NCBI GenBank assembly: GCA_002454425.1
Contig: DKIV01000014.1
Location: 23,929-50,655, forward strand
Length of the DNA stretch: 26,727 bases
Direction: 5' to 3'
Origin: Sphingobacteriaceae bacterium UBA6709
GTDB taxonomy: Bacteria; Bacteroidota; Bacteroidia; Sphingobacteriales; Sphingobacteriaceae
In this document: piece after piece, positions 24,039 to 26,727 of the stretch
How the letters are laid out: the number at the start of each line of letters is the position of its first letter
Numbering within the stretch: the first letter of the stretch is position 1
The notes under the pieces: generated by a model
What the model saw: only the letters and a program-made list of their open reading frames with translations
Told to the model about the DNA's origin: nothing
Database searches by the model: none
Program-made: the position numbers and the translations under genes

Positions 24039-25478
24039 TTAAAATGTTAGCGCTTTACCAAGATAAAAGTCTATGATCTTGTTTCTAAAGAGAAGGTTGT
24101 ACTTAGCCTGTATCAGATCAAATTCCTTGGTATTCCTGTCAGTTTGCGCCTGATTGAAGTCGATAGAATTTACGAGGCCTACTTCAAAACGTTGCTCTAT
24201 GACATTAAACGCGTCGCGCGATGATTCGAAGGCACTCTGCGCCGAGCGGTAATTGCTCTCCGCTGCTCTTAGATCTGTGACAGCCTGGTAAATTACCTTA
24301 TTGTAGTTGTTCTTAGCCAACTGCTCAGAAAGCACCGCGTTTTGATAATTTATTTTAGCTCTCCTTACGCCGATACGTCCGGTAAGCCCATTAAATATGG
24401 GAATTGAAAGTGATATGCCCAGCGTTTGGTTAAAGTTCTCACTAATTTGGTCGCTGAAACGAACTTTGTTAGTAAGGGAGATGTATTCGGGGGTTAAGAC
24501 ACGTTGATTGGTACCCTCTACAAAGCCCACTTCGCGGTTATTCCCTGTTGCCTGGATACCATAACTCGAGGTCCTATTGCTGGAATAACCGGTTCCCATG
24601 CTACCGTTGAATGACAGACGGGGATATAGTCCTGATCTTGCAACTTCTACCGCTTTGCCTGCTGTAAGCGCTCTGAAATGTGCTAAACTTACATCGGGGT
24701 AGTTTAATACCGATTGGCTGTACACCTCTACCGCGGATGCCTTATTAATGTCGCCAAGCTCGTTAACCACCGGACGCTCGACCTCAAATTTACTGGATGG
24801 ATCACGTTCCATAAGCTGCGCCAGATTGAGGTAGGAGATGTCAAGTTGATTCTGCGCGTTGGTAACATTTAACTCGGCTGTGGCTGCCTGCGCTTTCGAC
24901 TGCGACAGGTCGGCTAAGGTCTTGTTGCCTACGTCAAATTGTCGCTGCATCAGATTTAACTGTAGCTTCGCGAGATCCAATTGTTGGGTAGCGGCAGTAA
25001 GCAGATCCGTGTTCGTTAACACCTGTAGATATGTTGTTACAACCGTTAGCGCCAGGTCGTTTTGAATTTTCCGGGTGTTGCTCTTGTCTGCTTCCAGTTG
25101 AAACTTGTTCTGTGAAATTACCTTCCATAAACGAAATCCCTGAAATACTGGCACCGAGGCACTGACATTTCCATTGGCTGTCGTAATAGTTTGATTTACG
25201 AACTGATAGGTCGTTGGATCCGGGTTACGCCCGAAATTTAAGTTGAGCCCTCCCGAAGCATTCAATGTAGGATATATAGCGAGCTTCGCCTCTTTTAAGT
25301 TCTCATCGGACAAGGCCTCACTGAGTTTCGCTTGCTTTATCTGCAGATTATTGGTCATCGTGTATTCTACAGCTTGTTCAAGGCTTATTTTCTCCTGAGC
25401 CAAGGCTGTATTCCCAATGATCGATAATGATAGCAGGCATGCACTGAATGCTGCCTTCGCTTTCCAAGGGTTATTCAT
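24039..25478 (-). CDS. TolC family outer-membrane efflux protein
   Basis: A 479-residue outer-membrane channel. A signal peptide (1-27, cleavage after ALA) is followed by two internally repeated halves, each with long helical coiled coil, typical of OEP/TolC proteins: ISLEQAVEYTMTNNLQIKQAKL at the start of the first, and QTLGISLSIPIFNG with RIGVRRAKINYQNAV in the second. QRQFDVGNKTLADLSQSKA and QRFEVGLVNSIDFNQAQTDRNTKEF are the conserved repeat elements. It forms the exit duct of a tripartite exporter with the HlyD protein encoded next. AGGAGA directly abuts the ATG on the minus strand, too close to serve as a normal ribosome-binding site. Confidence 0.93.
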   Translation of the reverse strand: MNNPWKAKAAFSACLLSLSIIGNTALAQEKISLEQAVEYTMTNNLQIKQAKLSEALSDENLKEAKLAIYPTLNASGGLNLNFGRNPDPTTYQFVNQTITTANGNVSASVPVFQGFRLWKVISQNKFQLEADKSNTRKIQNDLALTVVTTYLQVLTNTDLLTAATQQLDLAKLQLNLMQRQFDVGNKTLADLSQSKAQAATAELNVTNAQNQLDISYLNLAQLMERDPSSKFEVERPVVNELGDINKASAVEVYSQSVLNYPDVSLAHFRALTAGKAVEVARSGLYPRLSFNGSMGTGYSSNRTSSYGIQATGNNREVGFVEGTNQRVLTPEYISLTNKVRFSDQISENFNQTLGISLSIPIFNGLTGRIGVRRAKINYQNAVLSEQLAKNNYNKVIYQAVTDLRAAESNYRSAQSAFESSRDAFNVIEQRFEVGLVNSIDFNQAQTDRNTKEFDLIQAKYNLLFRNKIIDFYLGKALTF

Positions 25479-25493
25479 TCTCCTAAGATATTA

Positions 25494-25522
25494 TTTGTAT
25501 TATTGTTAGCCGAATCATTTTG
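25494..25522 (+). promoter_or_regulatory. Possible promoter of the deacetylase gene
   Basis: TTTG (25494-25497) is 17 bp from TCATTTTG (25515-25522), which differs from TAnnTTTG at one base. A start 7 bases on would be the A of the ATG at 25529, i.e. a leaderless message. The region between the divergent genes is only 50 bp long. Confidence 0.35.
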
Positions 25523-25528
25523 TGTAGC

Positions 25529-26149
25529 ATGTACATTATTAAGACCCCATTCTGGTTAAGATTTCTTTATCGTTCACTTACCTGGAGAAAACCTGCAGAT
25601 TCGAATCAGATATTTTTGACCTTTGACGACGGACCTATTCCTATTGTTACACCATTTGTCCTGAAAACTTTAAAAGAGTTTGACGCTAAGGCAACATTTT
25701 TCTGTATTGGCGATAATATAACCAAGCATCCGGAAATATTTCAGCAAGTCAAAGAGGATGGGCATTTATTAGGAAATCATACTTTTAATCATCTTAAGGG
25801 CTGGGATACCGACGACGAGGTGTATGTGTCCAATATGCTTAAATGCCAGGAACTCGTAGATAGCAACTTCTTTCGTCCTCCTCATGGGCGCATAAAATAT
25901 TCACAGGTCGGCAAGCTACGTGCTCTTTTTCCTCATCTTAATATCATCATGTGGGACGTCCTCAGCGGAGACTTCGATGTGAATCTTTCTCCGGAAAAGT
26001 GTCTCCAGAATGTTCTTAAACATACAGTTCCCGGTTCAATTATTGTTTTTCACGACAGCCTGAAAGCTTTTGATCGCCTGCAATACACACTTCCACGGGC
26101 ACTGGCTCATTGGAAATCGAAAGGTTTCATTATGTCTACGCTAGCCTGA
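25529..26149 (+). CDS. Polysaccharide deacetylase (NodB-domain, CE4 family)
   Basis: The start was set at the ATG at 25529 (206 residues); a TTG three codons upstream is also in frame. The CE4 NodB domain fills most of the protein: TFDDGPIP (catalytic base Asp and metal Asp, about 31-38), GNHTFNH (the two metal His, about 86-92), FRPPHGRIKYS (about 115-125), MWDVLSGDFD and IIVFHDS (the last His, about 172). It removes acetyl groups from N-acetylglucosamine or other acetylated glycans; the substrate is unknown. No signal peptide is obvious, although residues 4-14 are hydrophobic enough for weak membrane association. Unlike its neighbours it belongs to no clear operon. Confidence 0.9.
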   Translation: MYIIKTPFWLRFLYRSLTWRKPADSNQIFLTFDDGPIPIVTPFVLKTLKEFDAKATFFCIGDNITKHPEIFQQVKEDGHLLGNHTFNHLKGWDTDDEVYVSNMLKCQELVDSNFFRPPHGRIKYSQVGKLRALFPHLNIIMWDVLSGDFDVNLSPEKCLQNVLKHTVPGSIIVFHDSLKAFDRLQYTLPRALAHWKSKGFIMSTLA

Positions 26150-26727
26150 GATCGATTGACGCCTTTCTTTTATGAGAGGCTTAACGCTCGCAGATTTCAG
26201 TTCCCCGCACCGGAGCCTCCTGGATCGCTGAGCCCATCTGGGGCGGATGCCGTGCTTGTTCTAAATCCCCAAGCTCCGAGACTACGCCGCCGATGTGGTC
26301 GACGTCCGCTCATTTCCCGTTGCTGCGTTCCCTGCAAAGTTGACTTTCGCGCCCTTTTGGCATTCCAGCCATAACAACAAAGATTTAATTCATGCCGCCC
26401 GAATCCTCCCGGCAGCTTCGGAGTTGTCAGACCCGCTGCAATGGGTACCGGCACGCAGTGCTGACAGATCAAAGATGAAATAATCTTTTTCTGTAGTCAA
26501 GGCCATATCCCTCTGTTACTTAACTCTTCATAACTCAGTCTTTTCCTTTGCAATAAAACCGATGAGGTCAGCTGCTGGTCTATAACAAACAACTGCTTGC
26601 CTGGCTTGTCAGGAGCAATGAGAAATAGTCCTACGATGTCGCATTATGTCACATAAAAGCGCCCAGACGACATCTGCACAAGTCAGGCACCCGCCCCTCC
26701 TTTCCAGCCCCTTGCTACCCACCTGCT
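26150..26727. other. Gene-poor right edge, GC-rich and hairpin-rich
   Basis: No convincing gene follows the deacetylase. A weak hairpin lies at 26161-26180 (7-bp stem, no T run). From about 26221 to 26460 I count roughly 57% G+C by hand, against about 40% in the following 120 bases. Stems include 26399-26403 with 26417-26421 and 26425-26430 with 26461-26466 (plus an inner CTGC/GCAG pair), and an outer pair at 26379-26385 with 26482-26488. Several overlapping short open frames occur on the minus strand in all three frames, which fits structured RNA or repeat DNA better than one gene. It matches none of the rRNA, tmRNA, RNase P or SRP RNA core motifs I know. Confidence 0.5.
26635..26673. repeat. 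Inverted and direct short repeats near right edge
   Basis: GATGTCG (26635-26641) and CGACATC (26667-26673) form an inverted repeat. GATGTCGCAT (26635-26644) is followed at once by TATGTCACAT (26645-26654), an imperfect direct repeat (8 of 10 bases). The function is unknown. Confidence 0.4.

Noticed and set aside
26197..26472. 91-codon minus-strand open frame as a real protein gene
   Set aside because: Other minus-strand frames are open over parts of the same stretch, the composition is extreme in Arg/Gly/Ser, and nested hairpins fill the region; structured RNA or repeat DNA is more likely.
1..26727. CRISPR array, tRNA, rRNA, prophage, toxin-antitoxin or defence system
   Set aside because: I saw no regularly spaced direct repeats, cloverleaf sequences, integrase, transposase, capsid, nuclease or paired small toxin/antitoxin genes.

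Overview
The window looks like chromosomal DNA of a Bacteroidota bacterium, most likely family Sphingobacteriaceae (Pedobacter/Mucilaginibacter-like). The reasons are lineage-typical genes (DUF4293 membrane protein, small secreted barrel proteins, fused trehalose-6-phosphate synthase/phosphatase, GLPGLI-free small lipoproteins), Bacteroidota-type -7 promoter boxes (TAnnTTTG) close to several genes, and very little Shine-Dalgarno sequence. The family assignment is inference from gene content; no 16S gene is present. Most of the window is ordinary, densely packed housekeeping DNA, and I do not see a clear new multi-gene system.

Layout. 1-214: a left edge with three consecutive hairpins and short repeats. 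215-4249: a GH15 hydrolase (+) facing a fused OtsA-OtsB protein (-), sharing a two-way terminator, i.e. trehalose synthesis beside a probable trehalose or alpha-glucan hydrolase. 4250-4744: a gene-free gap with a tandem TTTTCCACAAT repeat. 4745-6737: a small lineage gene tail-to-tail with a D-2-hydroxyacid dehydrogenase, which is downstream of rsmA. 6960-14709: a long + strand run of pdxA, yceD-like DUF177 gene, rpmF, plsX, fabH, accB, accC, tatC and rpiB. This is the conserved ribosomal-protein/fatty-acid-initiation cluster: PlsX makes acyl-phosphate, AccB/AccC make malonyl-CoA, and FabH starts chain elongation. 14716-15837: two paralogous secreted barrel proteins (-). 15996-16478: an FKBP lipoprotein. 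16707-18610: truA followed by an M42 aminopeptidase (-). 18761-21130: a DUF4293 protein and a DEAD-box RNA helicase (+). 21220-22560: gpsA and a small membrane protein (-). 22641-25478: a TolC/HlyD export pair (-) without its inner-membrane pump. 25529-26149: a polysaccharide deacetylase (+). 26150-26727: a GC-rich, hairpin-rich, gene-poor right edge that may be a multicopy element or structured RNA.

The most interesting signals are regulatory or structural: an intrinsic-terminator-like hairpin at the very 5' end of the helicase transcript; a perfect terminator abutting the gpsA start codon with a probable gpsA promoter box overlapping its stem; probable leaderless starts for truA and the deacetylase; and structured window edges sharing an inverted 13-mer (CAGGTGGGTAGCA at 64-76, its complement at 26713-26725), which could mean both ends are copies or borders of repeats.
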